A stretch of DNA of 64,000 nucleotides from NCBI GenBank assembly GCA_037133475.1, contig JBAXOB010000002.1, positions 1 to 64,000 on the forward strand. The letters are read 5' to 3'. Below, one piece after another: positions 26,238 through 35,433 of this stretch. Position numbers and translations under genes: made by a program. Under the pieces are notes generated by a model. It had not been told where the DNA came from and made no database searches. It saw nothing but the letters and a program-made list of their open reading frames with translations. This DNA is from CAIVAT01 sp037133475 (lineage in GTDB: Bacteria > Bacteroidota > Bacteroidia > Bacteroidales > FEN-979). Each line of letters begins with the position of its first letter. The stretch's first letter is position 1.

Positions 26238-26516
26238 TCAGATCACGGCTACGATATCTGATTCGCGCATGATCAGGTAATTGTCACCATCAACGGTGAT
26301 TTCTGTTCCGGCATATTTGCCGTAGAGTACACTATCACCGACTTTAACGGTCATGGGTTCATCTTTTTTTCCCGGACCTACTGCAACCACAGTGCCTTTC
26401 TGGGGCTTTTCTTTTGCGGTATCAGGAATGATAATTCCTCCAGCAGTCTTGTCTTCAGCCGCTGCCGCTTCAACCAATACACGGTCGGCCAACGGTTTAA
26501 TATTCACTTTTGCCAT
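26238..26516 (-). CDS. groES: Co-chaperonin GroES (10 kDa)
   Basis: 92 residues. The heptameric lid of GroEL. Family blocks: IKPLADRVLVEAAAAEDKT at 6-24, with the mobile loop region GGIIIPDTAKEKPQKG at 26-41, and GDSVLYGKYAGTEI near 60-73. First gene of groES-groEL. I found no CIRCE sequence upstream; a different short inverted repeat is at 26554-26570. Confidence 0.97.
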   Translation of the reverse strand: MAKVNIKPLADRVLVEAAAAEDKTAGGIIIPDTAKEKPQKGTVVAVGPGKKDEPMTVKVGDSVLYGKYAGTEITVDGDNYLIMRESDIVAVI

Positions 26517-26553
26517 TTTACGTTATATTTTAAAGTTAAACATTACGAAATCT

Positions 26554-26570
26554 TACCTTTCAGGAAGGTA
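26554..26570. promoter_or_regulatory. Short inverted repeat upstream of groES
   Basis: TACCTT-TCAGG-AAGGTA, a perfect 6-bp inverted repeat with a 5-base spacer, 38 bp before the groES ATG. It could be an operator or a leader hairpin; nothing in the sequence decides which. Confidence 0.3.
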
Positions 26571-26657
26571 CCCCAACTAAGTCACATTTTGTGCCAAAGA
26601 ATTCGGCAGGTATAAATCTGGACATTTTTTCAGTTATCAGCCTGTTAAAAATAAAAA

Positions 26658-26683
26658 TGTCAGACTGTGCTGACAATCTGACA
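26658..26683 (-). terminator. Intrinsic terminator after secG
   Basis: On the minus strand, TGTCAGA pairs with TCTGACA around a 12-base loop that can fold further, followed by TTTTTATTTTT. It closes the recG-to-secG run 33 bp after the secG stop. Confidence 0.8.
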
Positions 26684-26715
26684 CAAAAACAGAAGATGAT
26701 GAATCCCTGTAAACC

Positions 26716-27054
26716 CTATTTCTTTTGTGCAGGTGGCTGCTGAAAATCCTTGATCGGGGCTGTTTTGCTCTCATCGATCTGTTTCTGGATTTCACTTTGC
26801 TGGGTATCAGCTTTTCCACCGTTCTTCGGCGGGATGGCGAAGATGGAGAACAGGCTCAGTACCAGCAATGAGATCGCCAGCGTCCAGGTGGTCTTTTCAA
26901 GGAAATCGGCTGTTTTGCGGACACCCATAAACTGGTTGGACGAGGCAAAGTTGGAAGCAAGGCCCCCTCCTTTGGAATTCTGGACTAAAACAACCAGCAC
27001 GATCAACACGCAAACGATGAGGATGAGGACGGAAATTAAAATGTAAAGACCCAT
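26716..27054 (-). CDS. secG: Preprotein translocase subunit SecG
   Basis: 112 residues. Two membrane helices (about 2-22 and 53-73) around the conserved cytoplasmic loop NSKGGGLASNF near 26-36. It assists SecYE during protein export. The C-terminal tail (80-112) is charged and Gln/Lys-rich, longer than in E. coli but usual in this phylum. It is the last gene before a terminator. Confidence 0.93.
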   Translation of the reverse strand: MGLYILISVLILIVCVLIVLVVLVQNSKGGGLASNFASSNQFMGVRKTADFLEKTTWTLAISLLVLSLFSIFAIPPKNGGKADTQQSEIQKQIDESKTAPIKDFQQPPAQKK

Positions 27055-27109
27055 GTGATACTACGATTTACAAATGATGAATGACGATTGAAGGGACCCA
27101 AAAGAACCT

Positions 27110-27943
27110 TCAGGACTTAAGATTTTCAATTTGGGCTGCAAAGTAACGACTTTTTTCTTGATTAAGCAAGGATAATTTCTCATAAATATGGACGGCCTTC
27201 TGGATATTGCCCTGTTTGGCATACAATTGGGCCAGTGTTTCGCTTACAATCTCCTCCTCGTCGAGGTTGCTCCTGACTGCGCTGTCGGTCGGGTTGAAAA
27301 AGGTCGCCTTCGGTTTTGATATGCGGGGTTCATCCAGGATGAACTTATCGATGAGTTTTTTCTTATCGGCCGATGGCATGGGTTCGGGAATTCGTGAACC
27401 CTCCGGGCTGTATTCCTCCATGTTAACATCATGGTTTTTTTCAGCATTGATCTCGGCCAGCCGTTTCTTGACGATGGCCAGCAGCTCCTCCTGGGTCATC
27501 CGTTCCTGCGTTTCCCCTGCGGGGAAGCGACCGGCTGCCTCCTCTTCCGATGGTTTCCTGGCCAGTTCCCAGGTTACCTCGTGGGTTGATTCAGCTTCTG
27601 CCGGGAATACAGGGGCTTCAACCGGCAAAGCGGGAATCGCCTCCGGTGGTATCCCGGGAACGGAAGCTTCGTGCAGGTCACCAGCCGGAACAGCAGGTGC
27701 AGTCTCTGTTTTACCGAGCAGGATGAGACTCCTGAGAATCCGGCGGTCGCCTGCATAGGCTGCAGCCCTCTTTAACTGCACCGGGTACTGGGGGTCATCC
27801 TCCCTGTACAGGTTGCAGGCATAGAGTACCTGACCCGACTGGCAGTAAGGATACCGCCTGACGAGATCTTCCAGGAGAGGCAGGCTCCTGGCGTCGGTCA
27901 GCTGCGGTTGATGTAACAGGTCTGAGAATTGCTGGCTGTTCAT
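27110..27943 (-). CDS. TPR-containing protein of unknown function
   Basis: 277 residues. N-terminal half-helical region (PLLEDLVRRYPYCQSGQVLYACN), a Pro/Ala/Glu-rich, probably disordered middle (about 90-190), and a C-terminal TPR-like hairpin (EEEIVSETLAQLYAKQGNIQKAVHIYEKL near 230-262). No signal peptide. It sits between lptE and secG, an order I recall as common in Bacteroidota, suggesting a housekeeping envelope role. The function is not known. Confidence 0.75.
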   Translation of the reverse strand: MNSQQFSDLLHQPQLTDARSLPLLEDLVRRYPYCQSGQVLYACNLYREDDPQYPVQLKRAAAYAGDRRILRSLILLGKTETAPAVPAGDLHEASVPGIPPEAIPALPVEAPVFPAEAESTHEVTWELARKPSEEEAAGRFPAGETQERMTQEELLAIVKKRLAEINAEKNHDVNMEEYSPEGSRIPEPMPSADKKKLIDKFILDEPRISKPKATFFNPTDSAVRSNLDEEEIVSETLAQLYAKQGNIQKAVHIYEKLSLLNQEKSRYFAAQIENLKS

Positions 27944-27963
27944 GATGTTTTACCGGTTCAATC

Positions 27964-28503
27964 TTACCAGTTGACCACGGCCTTGTTGAAAATGTCCTGG
28001 ACAAGCTGGTCTGAAATATCCTTAATCAATCCTTCCTGCACCGACTGCAGGTTGACGCTGCTGGAATAATCCAGGTATTTTGAGAAGGCCGATTCCCAGT
28101 TTTGCTTGATATCGGTTTTATTGGTAAACTTAACATTTACCGTTATGGTAAGCCGGTTCATGGCGGCGGTTTCATTCCCCTGGATCGCGACAGGCGTTAC
28201 GGTATATTGGGTCACGGTGCCTTCGAGCGTAAGGTCCCCACCCCTGTCGATCTGGATAAGGTTTGCCTGGCTGGTGAAGTAATCGCGCAATGCATCGGTT
28301 ATGGTTCGTGACAAGGTAGGAACGACAAGCCCTGCATTGTTGGCAAAGTAGGGTATGGTCACGGTCTTTACACTTGGAGAAATGGATGCACCCGTGAAGG
28401 AATAACTCATCCTGCAGGAGGAGAGGCAGATCAACACCAGAAACGGCAACAACCATCGTGCCGTCACATGAATCAGGTTCCTGCTGCGTTGAGGTTTTAA
28501 CAT
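27964..28503 (-). CDS. lptE: LPS-assembly lipoprotein LptE
   Basis: 179 residues from the ATG at 28503; the longer frame upstream overlaps the sigma-54 gene and is not used. The signal peptide ends in a lipobox LSSC (Cys30). The LptE fold is recognisable by the block SYSFTGASISPSVKTVTIPYFAN (about 33-55) and RTITDALRDYF near 69. It plugs the LptD barrel that inserts LPS into the outer membrane. It begins 31 bp after the activator gene. Confidence 0.9.
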   Translation of the reverse strand: MLKPQRSRNLIHVTARWLLPFLVLICLSSCRMSYSFTGASISPSVKTVTIPYFANNAGLVVPTLSRTITDALRDYFTSQANLIQIDRGGDLTLEGTVTQYTVTPVAIQGNETAAMNRLTITVNVKFTNKTDIKQNWESAFSKYLDYSSSVNLQSVQEGLIKDISDQLVQDIFNKAVVNW

Positions 28504-28534
28504 GTTATCGATTGACAGATAAAGGTACACTATA

Positions 28535-29764
28535 TTATTCGATGTTATACTCCTTGATTTTACGATAAAGGGTTCTTTCGGAGATTCCCAGCTCCCTGGC
28601 TGCATCCTTGCGCTTCCCTTCATGCCGCATAAGGGCCCGCCGGATGAAATCGATCTCCTTTTTCTCCAGCGACAGGGATTCCTCCACCTCTTCATGCTCC
28701 TGGATTGGATCCTGGTCAGCGAAGCGATTATCGGGCTGGTGCACGATAATAGGCTGGACGGAATCCTTGCCGTCTTCAAAGTCCTTGTATAATCTTTTAA
28801 TCAGATGGGTATTCTCTCCAAGGTTGCTGGAAATGGCATCCTCGTTCTGCATCAGATTCATAACCAGCTGTTTAAGGTCGTTCATGTCTTTTTTCATATC
28901 GAAAAGCACCTTGTACAGCAATTCCCGTTCATTGAATTTAGAGGCATCCTCCCCTTTATAAAGCACCGGCAGTTCGCTGGTTTGACCCTGGGGCAGGTAT
29001 TTCAATAAAATGGCTACATCGATATCCCTGTTTTTTTCGATGATGGAAATCTGCTCCGTCAGGTTTTTGAGCTGGCGGATATTCCCGGGCCACCGGTACG
29101 AACGCAACACCTGCTGGGCATCCTCATCGAGCTGGATGGAAGGCATCCTGTATTTTTCGGCGGCATCCGAAGCAAATTTCCTGAAAAGCAGGTAGATATC
29201 CTCTTTTCTTTCCCTTAGCGCCGGCACCAGGATGGGTACGGTATTCAACCGGTAATAGAGATCCTGCCTGAACTTCCCGTTGGCAATGGCATCCGGGATA
29301 AATACATTGGTCGCGCCAACAACCCGAACGTTGGTTTTCAACACCTTGGAGGATCCCACACGCATGAACTCCCCCGATTCGAGCACACGCAGCAGCCGCA
29401 CCTGGGTGCCCAGCGGGAGCTCCGCCACTTCATCCAGGAAGATGGTGCCCCCGTCGACCACCTCAAAATAGCCTTTGCGGGCTTCGTGCGCCCCTGTAAA
29501 GGAGCCTTTTTCGTGGCCGAAAAGTTCCGAATCGATCGTCCCCTCAGGAATGGCCCCACAGTTCACCGCGATATAGGGACCGTGTTTCCTTGAACTCAGC
29601 TGGTGGATGATCTTCGGGAAGAATTCCTTACCGGTTCCGCTTTCACCGCTTACCAGTACCGTGATATCGGTTGCGGCAACCTGACGGGCAATATCGATGG
29701 CACGGTCAAGGATCGGTGAGTTCCCTATGATGCTGAACCGCTGTTTGATGGCTTGGATGTCCAT
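28535..29764 (-). CDS. Sigma-54-dependent transcriptional activator without sensory domain
   Basis: 409 residues. The AAA+ domain starts almost at the N-terminus: Walker A GESGTGKE (40-47), the sigma-54 contact loop reads GSFTGA (87-92) in place of GAFTGA, Walker B is TIFLDEVAEL near 107, and the arginine block is near 160-190. After the AAA+ core (to about 250) comes an unusual linker of about 100 residues, partly coiled coil (KVLFDMKKDMNDLKQLVMNL) and partly acidic. A Fis-type helix-turn-helix ends the protein (KDAARELGISERTLYRKIKE). With no receiver or GAF domain, control must come from the linker or a partner. It lies 6 bp after pheT. Confidence 0.93.
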   Translation of the reverse strand: MDIQAIKQRFSIIGNSPILDRAIDIARQVAATDITVLVSGESGTGKEFFPKIIHQLSSRKHGPYIAVNCGAIPEGTIDSELFGHEKGSFTGAHEARKGYFEVVDGGTIFLDEVAELPLGTQVRLLRVLESGEFMRVGSSKVLKTNVRVVGATNVFIPDAIANGKFRQDLYYRLNTVPILVPALRERKEDIYLLFRKFASDAAEKYRMPSIQLDEDAQQVLRSYRWPGNIRQLKNLTEQISIIEKNRDIDVAILLKYLPQGQTSELPVLYKGEDASKFNERELLYKVLFDMKKDMNDLKQLVMNLMQNEDAISSNLGENTHLIKRLYKDFEDGKDSVQPIIVHQPDNRFADQDPIQEHEEVEESLSLEKKEIDFIRRALMRHEGKRKDAARELGISERTLYRKIKEYNIE

Positions 29765-29770
29765 GGATTG

Positions 29771-32263
29771 TTATCTTAACTGTGCATCGAGATGGGTGGC
29801 CAGGGCCTTTGCAATGCGGTCCATTACTTTCTCAATCTCTTTATCGGTAAGGGTTTTCTCCTTATCCTGCAGCAGGAACTTGATCGCGTAGGACTTTTTC
29901 CCGGGTGCAATTTTTTCTCCTTCATACACATCAAACAACCCAACCTTTTGAAGCAGTTTCTTCTCGGTTTGACAGGCAACCTTCTCAATCTGTTCAAAGG
30001 TAACCTCCTGGTTCACCAGTAAGGCAAGGTCGCGCCGTACTTCGGGGAATCTGGGAATCTCAGTATAACTGGCGTTTTTAACCGGGATAAGGGAAAACAG
30101 GAGGTCCCAGTTGACTTCGCCAAATAATACAGGCTGCCTGATATCAAATATCTTCATTACAGGTGGTGAAAACCATCCAAGGACTAACAGGTTTTTCCCG
30201 GCGACCCTGTAAACAAGTCCGTCGGTGATCATCCCGGAGGCATAGGGTTCGACAATCCAGCCATCCTGTGAAATGGCAAGTTTTTTAAAGATCGCTCCCA
30301 GGTATCCCTTGAGTTCAAAAAGATCAACGGGATTGTCGGTGGTATTCCAGTTCTCCGGTTTCAACCTTCCGGTCATCAGCATCATCAAATGTTTCTCTTC
30401 ATGATATCCCGGGACAGGATCATCACTGCCTTTTGCCAGGGAATAAACCCTGCCGAATTCGAACATCTTCAGATCGGAAGACCTGCGGTTCTGGTTGTGG
30501 ACAACACTTTCAGCCGCGCCGAAAAGCAGTGTCTGCCTCATCACATCCAGGTCACGACTAATGGGATTAAGCATCGTTACGCAGTTTCCAATGGGATAAT
30601 CCTTATTGTCGAGGTAATAGGTTGACTTTGTCAGTGAATTGTTCATCACCTCGTTGAACCCGTTGGCGGCTAGGAAATCTGCAACCAGGTTCTGTACCTT
30701 TTCCGGGTCGGTCCCGCTGGTAAATGAAAGCGCGGATCTGACTTCAGTGCCAATTTCTATATTGTTGTACCCGTAAACCCGGAGGATCTCTTCAATCACA
30801 TCGGCTTCGCGTGTCACATCCACCTTAAAGGCAGGGATTTCGAGACGGAGACCTGCAACGGAAGCCTCGTTCTCCGGCGATGTGATGTCGCCTTTGACCA
30901 CGATCTCCAAATCTTTTAATATGTTTTTCACAACCAGGCGGTTGAGCGATTTCCCGATCAAACGGTCGAGATGGTGATAATAAAGTTCCACAACCACAGG
31001 AGACAACAGGGCCGGGCAAACATCCACGATTTCCGACGATATCTCACCACCGGCGATCTCCTTGATCAACAGGGCTGCACGTTTCAGTGCATAGATGGTA
31101 ATGTCAAAATTGGTACCCCGTTCAAACCGGAAGGAGGCATCGGTCTGAAGCCCGTGGTAGCGGGAGGTTTTCCTGACATGTTTCGGGTCGAAACAGGCGC
31201 TTTCAAGAAAAACGCTGGTTGTCGCAGCCGTTACACCCGACTTTAAACCGCCGAATACACCGGCGATGCACATGGGTTCGACGGTATTGCAAATCATCAG
31301 GTCGTTGCCCGACAATTCGCGCTCAATGTTATCGAGGGTTGTGAATTTCGTCCCTTTGGGATACTTTTTTACAATCACCATATCCCCGGCGATGCTGTCG
31401 GCATCGAAGGCATGAAGGGGCTGCCCAAGTTCCATCAGGATGAAATTGGTCGAGTCAACGATATTGTTGATCGGTCGCAGGCCAATTGCCATCAGCCTGT
31501 TTTTCAGCCAGTCGGGCGACTCTCCTACCTTAACGCCGGTAAGGGTAATGCCCGAATAGCGGGGGCAGGCTTCCCGATCCTCCACGACGACCCCGATATG
31601 CCGGTTATCGGAATCAACCCGGAATGCCGAAACATCGGGCATAATCAGGCTGCTGCCCGGCAAGGAGGGGCTTTCGTTCAATCCGAAGTTGTTGGCCACT
31701 GCCACCAGGTCGCGGGCAACACCAGCGTGGGATGCGGCATCGGCGCGGTTGGGCGTTAACCCGATGGTGAAGGTGACATCCTCTTCTATCCTGAAATATT
31801 CGCTGGCGGCCATTCCCACATTCGCTCCTGCATCGAGCACCATGATCCCGGCATGGGAAGTCCCCAGTCCAAGTTCATCCTCTGCGCAGATCATCCCCTC
31901 GGAGAGCTCGCCCCGGATCTTAGTTTTTTGCAGGGTTAACTCCTTGTCGCCAAAATAAAGGGTGGTCCCAAGGGTGGCAACGGCAACTTTTTGTCCTTTT
32001 GCCACGTTGGATGCCCCGCAAACGATATGCAACGGTTCGGCACCACCCGTGTCAACGGTAGTGATGCTGAGATGGTCGGAATTGGGGTGCTTTTCACAGG
32101 TGAGGACTTCACCGATGACAACCCCCTTCAAACCTCCCTTTACCGACTGGAAGGGCTCCTGGCTCTCCACCTCCAGACCGCATCCTGTTAGCATTTCCGC
32201 CACCTTGTCAGGCGAAAGGTCAAGGTTATGATACTGCTTAAGCCAATTATAGGATATTTTCAT
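29771..32263 (-). CDS. pheT: Phenylalanyl-tRNA synthetase beta subunit
   Basis: 830 residues, normal for bacterial PheT. Domains in order: tRNA-binding OB domain (about 40-155; CEKHPNSDHLSI), B3/B4 editing domain (about 210-400), B5 (about 410-490), a catalytic-like domain and the C-terminal anticodon-binding FDX-ACB domain (about 735-830; YTEIPRFPEVRRDLALLV). PheS is not in the window. It starts 48 bp after recG with its own -7 element. Confidence 0.96.
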   Translation of the reverse strand: MKISYNWLKQYHNLDLSPDKVAEMLTGCGLEVESQEPFQSVKGGLKGVVIGEVLTCEKHPNSDHLSITTVDTGGAEPLHIVCGASNVAKGQKVAVATLGTTLYFGDKELTLQKTKIRGELSEGMICAEDELGLGTSHAGIMVLDAGANVGMAASEYFRIEEDVTFTIGLTPNRADAASHAGVARDLVAVANNFGLNESPSLPGSSLIMPDVSAFRVDSDNRHIGVVVEDREACPRYSGITLTGVKVGESPDWLKNRLMAIGLRPINNIVDSTNFILMELGQPLHAFDADSIAGDMVIVKKYPKGTKFTTLDNIERELSGNDLMICNTVEPMCIAGVFGGLKSGVTAATTSVFLESACFDPKHVRKTSRYHGLQTDASFRFERGTNFDITIYALKRAALLIKEIAGGEISSEIVDVCPALLSPVVVELYYHHLDRLIGKSLNRLVVKNILKDLEIVVKGDITSPENEASVAGLRLEIPAFKVDVTREADVIEEILRVYGYNNIEIGTEVRSALSFTSGTDPEKVQNLVADFLAANGFNEVMNNSLTKSTYYLDNKDYPIGNCVTMLNPISRDLDVMRQTLLFGAAESVVHNQNRRSSDLKMFEFGRVYSLAKGSDDPVPGYHEEKHLMMLMTGRLKPENWNTTDNPVDLFELKGYLGAIFKKLAISQDGWIVEPYASGMITDGLVYRVAGKNLLVLGWFSPPVMKIFDIRQPVLFGEVNWDLLFSLIPVKNASYTEIPRFPEVRRDLALLVNQEVTFEQIEKVACQTEKKLLQKVGLFDVYEGEKIAPGKKSYAIKFLLQDKEKTLTDKEIEKVMDRIAKALATHLDAQLR

Positions 32264-32284
32264 CTATCTTACAGATTAAGGGAA

Positions 32285-32292
32285 CAAAGTTA
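32285..32292 (-). promoter_or_regulatory. -7 promoter element upstream of pheT
   Basis: The minus strand reads TAACTTTG, a full TAnnTTTG match 21 bp before the pheT ATG. No -33 TTTG at the right distance. Confidence 0.4.
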
Positions 32293-32311
32293 GGAATAAA
32301 AAAGAGAACCG

Positions 32312-34417
32312 CTATGAGATCAATCCCCAATTTTGCTGATTGCGGTCCATCTGCTGAAGGTGGCGTGCCAGAATGTCATTTTCAGGCCTGGATAACAACG
32401 GATCGCCGGTGATAATATCCGAAGCGACATTCCGGGCATATTTCAGGATCTTTTCATCCTTTACCAGGTCGGCAATCCTCAGGTCAAGGATGCCGCTTTG
32501 CTGGGTTCCCTGCAGGTCGCCGGGACCGCGTATCTGGAGATCGGTTTCGGCGATCTCGAAACCGTCGGTGGTGCGTACCATCGTAGCAATCCGTTTCCGG
32601 GCTTCCGCCGACAATTCATAACTGCTGATCAGCAGGCAGTAGGACTGATCGCCGCCCCTGCCGACACGGCCGCGGAGCTGATGAAGCTGCGACAGACCGA
32701 ACCTTTCCGCATTTTCAATAACCATGACCGTGGCATTCGGAATATCAACCCCGACTTCAATCACCGTCGTCGCCACCATGATCTGGGTTTCGCGGTTCAG
32801 AAACCGTTTCATCTCAGCATCCTTTTCCTGTTGTTTCATTTTGCCGTGTACCATGCTGACGGCATATTGCGGCGCCGGGAATTCCTGTATCACATGCTGA
32901 TAACCATCAACCAGGTTTTTCAGGTCAAGTGTTTCCGACTCCTTTATCAACGGGTAGACTATGTACACCTGCCTGCCTTCCCTGATCTTGTCACGGATGA
33001 AATGAAACACCTTGCCATGGTCAGGTTCATAGAGGTGACGGGTTACAATCGATTTCCGGCCGGGGGGCATCTCGTCGATGACGGATGTATCCAGGTCGCC
33101 ATACAGGGTCATGGCGAGTGTCCGGGGAATAGGCGTAGCCGTCATCACCAGGATGTGCGGTGTGATCACGTTTTTCTCCCAGAGTTTGGCCCGCTGGGCG
33201 ACTCCGAACCGGTGCTGTTCATCGATCACAACCAGTCCGAGATGGCGGAATTGAACATTTTCCTCGAGCAGCGCATGGGTTCCAATCAGCAGTTGGACTT
33301 CACCCGACAGCAGGCCGGCGTGAATTTCCCGTCGCCCGGCAGTTTTTGAATTCCCTGTAAGCAACCTGATGGTAACATTAAGGCCTGTCAGCATATTCGA
33401 GATGGTGTTGTAATGCTGTTTGGCAAGAATTTCGGTAGGGGCCATGAGGCAGCTCTGGTAGTCATTATCCAGGGCGATCAGCATGGTCATCAGGGCAACA
33501 AGCGTTTTACCGCTGCCAACATCCCCCTGCAGCAACCGGTTCATCTGGTTACCGGAACCAAGATCGGCACGGATCTCCTTAATAACCCTTTTCTGGGCGT
33601 TGGTCAACTCGAAGGAAAGATGGTGATGGTAAAACTGGTTTACATAATTTCCGATCTTCAAAAACCTGTGCCCATTATGTTGTTCCAGCCGGCCTGACCG
33701 TTGCTTTGCCAGCCGGAGCTGGATAAAGAACAACTCTTCAAATTTCAGGCGGGTCCGGGCCTTCTTCAGCAATTCTGGACTTTGGGGAAAATGAATATTG
33801 ACGAAGGCCTGCTGCCTGTCAAGCAGGCGAAGGTTGTCAAGAATCGCGGGAGTAAGGTTTTCAGGGACAACGAATTTCTCATTCAGCAACAGGTTTTTCA
33901 CCAGTTTCCCGATTCCCTTGAAATCGAGCCCTTTGGATTTAAGTTTCTCTGTCGAATTATAGATTGGCCGAACCCTTTCACTTAACGGCAACGGTTTCAG
34001 GGAGGGTATTTCAAGTTCAGGGTGGGAGATATTCCATCGTCCGTTGAAAAGGGCGGGCTTTCCGAAAACAATATAATCCTGTTGCGGCGTCAGCATTTCG
34101 AGCACCCATTTAATGCCCTGGAACCAGATCAAATCCATCTCCCCGCTATCGTCGCGGATAGTCCCTACCAGCCGCTGATGGGGGGCTGTCCCGGCCATCT
34201 GGATGCGGATAAGCCTGGCCTTTAGCTGAACATAGGTGGCATCATCCTGTATGTCGGCAATCCTGTAAAATTTGCTGCGGTCACTGTACCGGAAGGGAAA
34301 AAAAAGGAGAAGATCTCCAAAAGTGGCAATCCTGAGCTCTTTTTTCAGCAACTCCGCCCTGGTTGAACCAACGCCTTTAAGGAATTCAATGGGAGTTTCC
34401 AGGAATGGTGATGCCAT
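32312..34417 (-). CDS. recG: ATP-dependent DNA helicase RecG
   Basis: 701 residues. RecG reverses stalled replication forks and moves Holliday junctions. The N-terminal wedge domain (OB fold, about 60-150) precedes the helicase core: Walker A LLQGDVGSGKT near 292-302, Walker B VVIDEQHRFG near 395-404, MTATPIPRTLAMT near 426-438, and the C-terminal motif VI QLRGRVGRG near 592-600. Full length with no damage. It is likely the first gene of the run to secG. Confidence 0.97.
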   Translation of the reverse strand: MASPFLETPIEFLKGVGSTRAELLKKELRIATFGDLLLFFPFRYSDRSKFYRIADIQDDATYVQLKARLIRIQMAGTAPHQRLVGTIRDDSGEMDLIWFQGIKWVLEMLTPQQDYIVFGKPALFNGRWNISHPELEIPSLKPLPLSERVRPIYNSTEKLKSKGLDFKGIGKLVKNLLLNEKFVVPENLTPAILDNLRLLDRQQAFVNIHFPQSPELLKKARTRLKFEELFFIQLRLAKQRSGRLEQHNGHRFLKIGNYVNQFYHHHLSFELTNAQKRVIKEIRADLGSGNQMNRLLQGDVGSGKTLVALMTMLIALDNDYQSCLMAPTEILAKQHYNTISNMLTGLNVTIRLLTGNSKTAGRREIHAGLLSGEVQLLIGTHALLEENVQFRHLGLVVIDEQHRFGVAQRAKLWEKNVITPHILVMTATPIPRTLAMTLYGDLDTSVIDEMPPGRKSIVTRHLYEPDHGKVFHFIRDKIREGRQVYIVYPLIKESETLDLKNLVDGYQHVIQEFPAPQYAVSMVHGKMKQQEKDAEMKRFLNRETQIMVATTVIEVGVDIPNATVMVIENAERFGLSQLHQLRGRVGRGGDQSYCLLISSYELSAEARKRIATMVRTTDGFEIAETDLQIRGPGDLQGTQQSGILDLRIADLVKDEKILKYARNVASDIITGDPLLSRPENDILARHLQQMDRNQQNWGLIS

Positions 34418-34441
34418 AATGCCGATTAGAACCAGTTGTCA

Positions 34442-34449
34442 CAAAAATA
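34442..34449 (-). promoter_or_regulatory. -7 promoter element upstream of recG
   Basis: The minus strand reads TATTTTTG, a full TAnnTTTG match 24 bp before the recG ATG, between the gldN terminator and recG. The -33 place is not a clear match. Confidence 0.45.
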
Positions 34450-34493
34450 ATGAAATCGGATGAGAAACGGTAGCCCGGTGTCATTATTAACGA

Positions 34494-34527
34494 CAAAGGC
34501 TGTCTCAATGGGAGGAGACAGCCTTTG
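34494..34527 (-). terminator. Intrinsic terminator after gldN
   Basis: A perfect 13-bp stem (34494-34506 and 34515-34527; CAAAGGCTGTCTC / GAGACAGCCTTTG) with an 8-base loop, 27 bp after the gldN stop. There is an A6 run on the gldN side but no clean T run behind the stem on the minus strand, so termination may be partial. Confidence 0.75.
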
Positions 34528-34554
34528 AAAAAATTCAAAATGAGTGCATCAGGC

Positions 34555-35412
34555 CTAATATTCCCAGAGATTTTGTTCAAAATCAAACAAGGTGGTCTTG
34601 GCCTTTTCCGCCTCCAGAAGGGCATCGGTGCCTACTGCATAATCCTTTATACTGCGGTCGTAAACGTTTTCCTCCTTATAAATATAACTAGCGAACATGC
34701 GTTTCATGAAAACGTCGTCATATGACATTCGCCCGGCCGACCCGTTTTTCAGGTTGAAAAGTTCGTTCTTGGCAAAGAGATTGCGACATTCGGGGAAATA
34801 GATCCAGAAAAGGGGTTTTTCAAACCGTTTCTCCCCCGTATTTTTATCCATTACATCGACAACAGGGCAAATCCCCAGGATTCGTACCTCAAAAACAGAG
34901 CGCTGACGGTCGAAATAAAAATCCTCCTTGATATTCAATCTCTTGACATTGGAAGGATCGAACGATTGCTTGATAACCGTATCGAACATAATATCGGGGT
35001 TATCCGGGCGGGGTAATTTTACGGTATCGGCCCTGTCAAGTTTATCGGTCAGTTCCTTGTATGTAAGCGGCACCAGGAACTGATCTGATTCGCCCGCATA
35101 GGCGGTGATGGTTCCCTCCTTTAAGCCATCCATGATAATGGTTACGAGGCTGCGCCAGTTATTCTGTGGTTTTTCAGGGAAGTAAAAGGGCTGGTTCATC
35201 TTTTCACGCATATCCAGCACCCTCCAGATCCTTTTGGTCCAGATAATGTCGGCTTCGCGCAGGTAAGGATAAGGAATCGGCTGAACCTGCGTTATCGCTG
35301 TTTTATCGTACACGCCGTCCCTGGGCGGACCCTCCAGGACCTGCGAATAGGATGTAATGCTTATCCCAGCAAAAAGCATGAAGAATAAGACCAGGAAAAG
35401 TGCTTTTTTCAT
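34555..35412 (-). CDS. gldN: Type IX secretion / gliding protein GldN (PorN)
   Basis: 285 residues. The signal peptide is at 1-24 (MKKALFLVLFFMLFAGISITSYSQ). The mature protein has the GldN pattern: READIIWTKRIWRVLDMREK near 53-72, then FYFPEKP, then KEDFYFDRQRSVFEVRILGICP near 160-181 and KPLFWIYFPECRN near 200. GldN joins GldK in periplasmic rings beneath the outer membrane. Last gene of gldK-L-M-N, 21 bp after gldM. Confidence 0.94.
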   Translation of the reverse strand: MKKALFLVLFFMLFAGISITSYSQVLEGPPRDGVYDKTAITQVQPIPYPYLREADIIWTKRIWRVLDMREKMNQPFYFPEKPQNNWRSLVTIIMDGLKEGTITAYAGESDQFLVPLTYKELTDKLDRADTVKLPRPDNPDIMFDTVIKQSFDPSNVKRLNIKEDFYFDRQRSVFEVRILGICPVVDVMDKNTGEKRFEKPLFWIYFPECRNLFAKNELFNLKNGSAGRMSYDDVFMKRMFASYIYKEENVYDRSIKDYAVGTDALLEAEKAKTTLFDFEQNLWEY

Positions 35413-35433
35413 ATTACCTCCTTATGGATATTA

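Noticed and set aside
26576..26600. Sigma-54 promoter upstream of groES
   Set aside because: The minus strand has TTGGCAC, but the -12 GC at the required spacing is missing (reads GTGAC).
26517..26640. CIRCE element upstream of groES
   Set aside because: No TTAGCACTC/GAGTGCTAA repeat is present.
28504..28779. Long N-terminal extension of lptE
   Set aside because: It overlaps the 3' end of the sigma-54 activator gene and would bury the lipoprotein signal.
32498..33349. 283-codon plus-strand frame opposite recG
   Set aside because: It is antisense to the RecG helicase core with its intact motifs; high GC at third positions opens such shadow frames.
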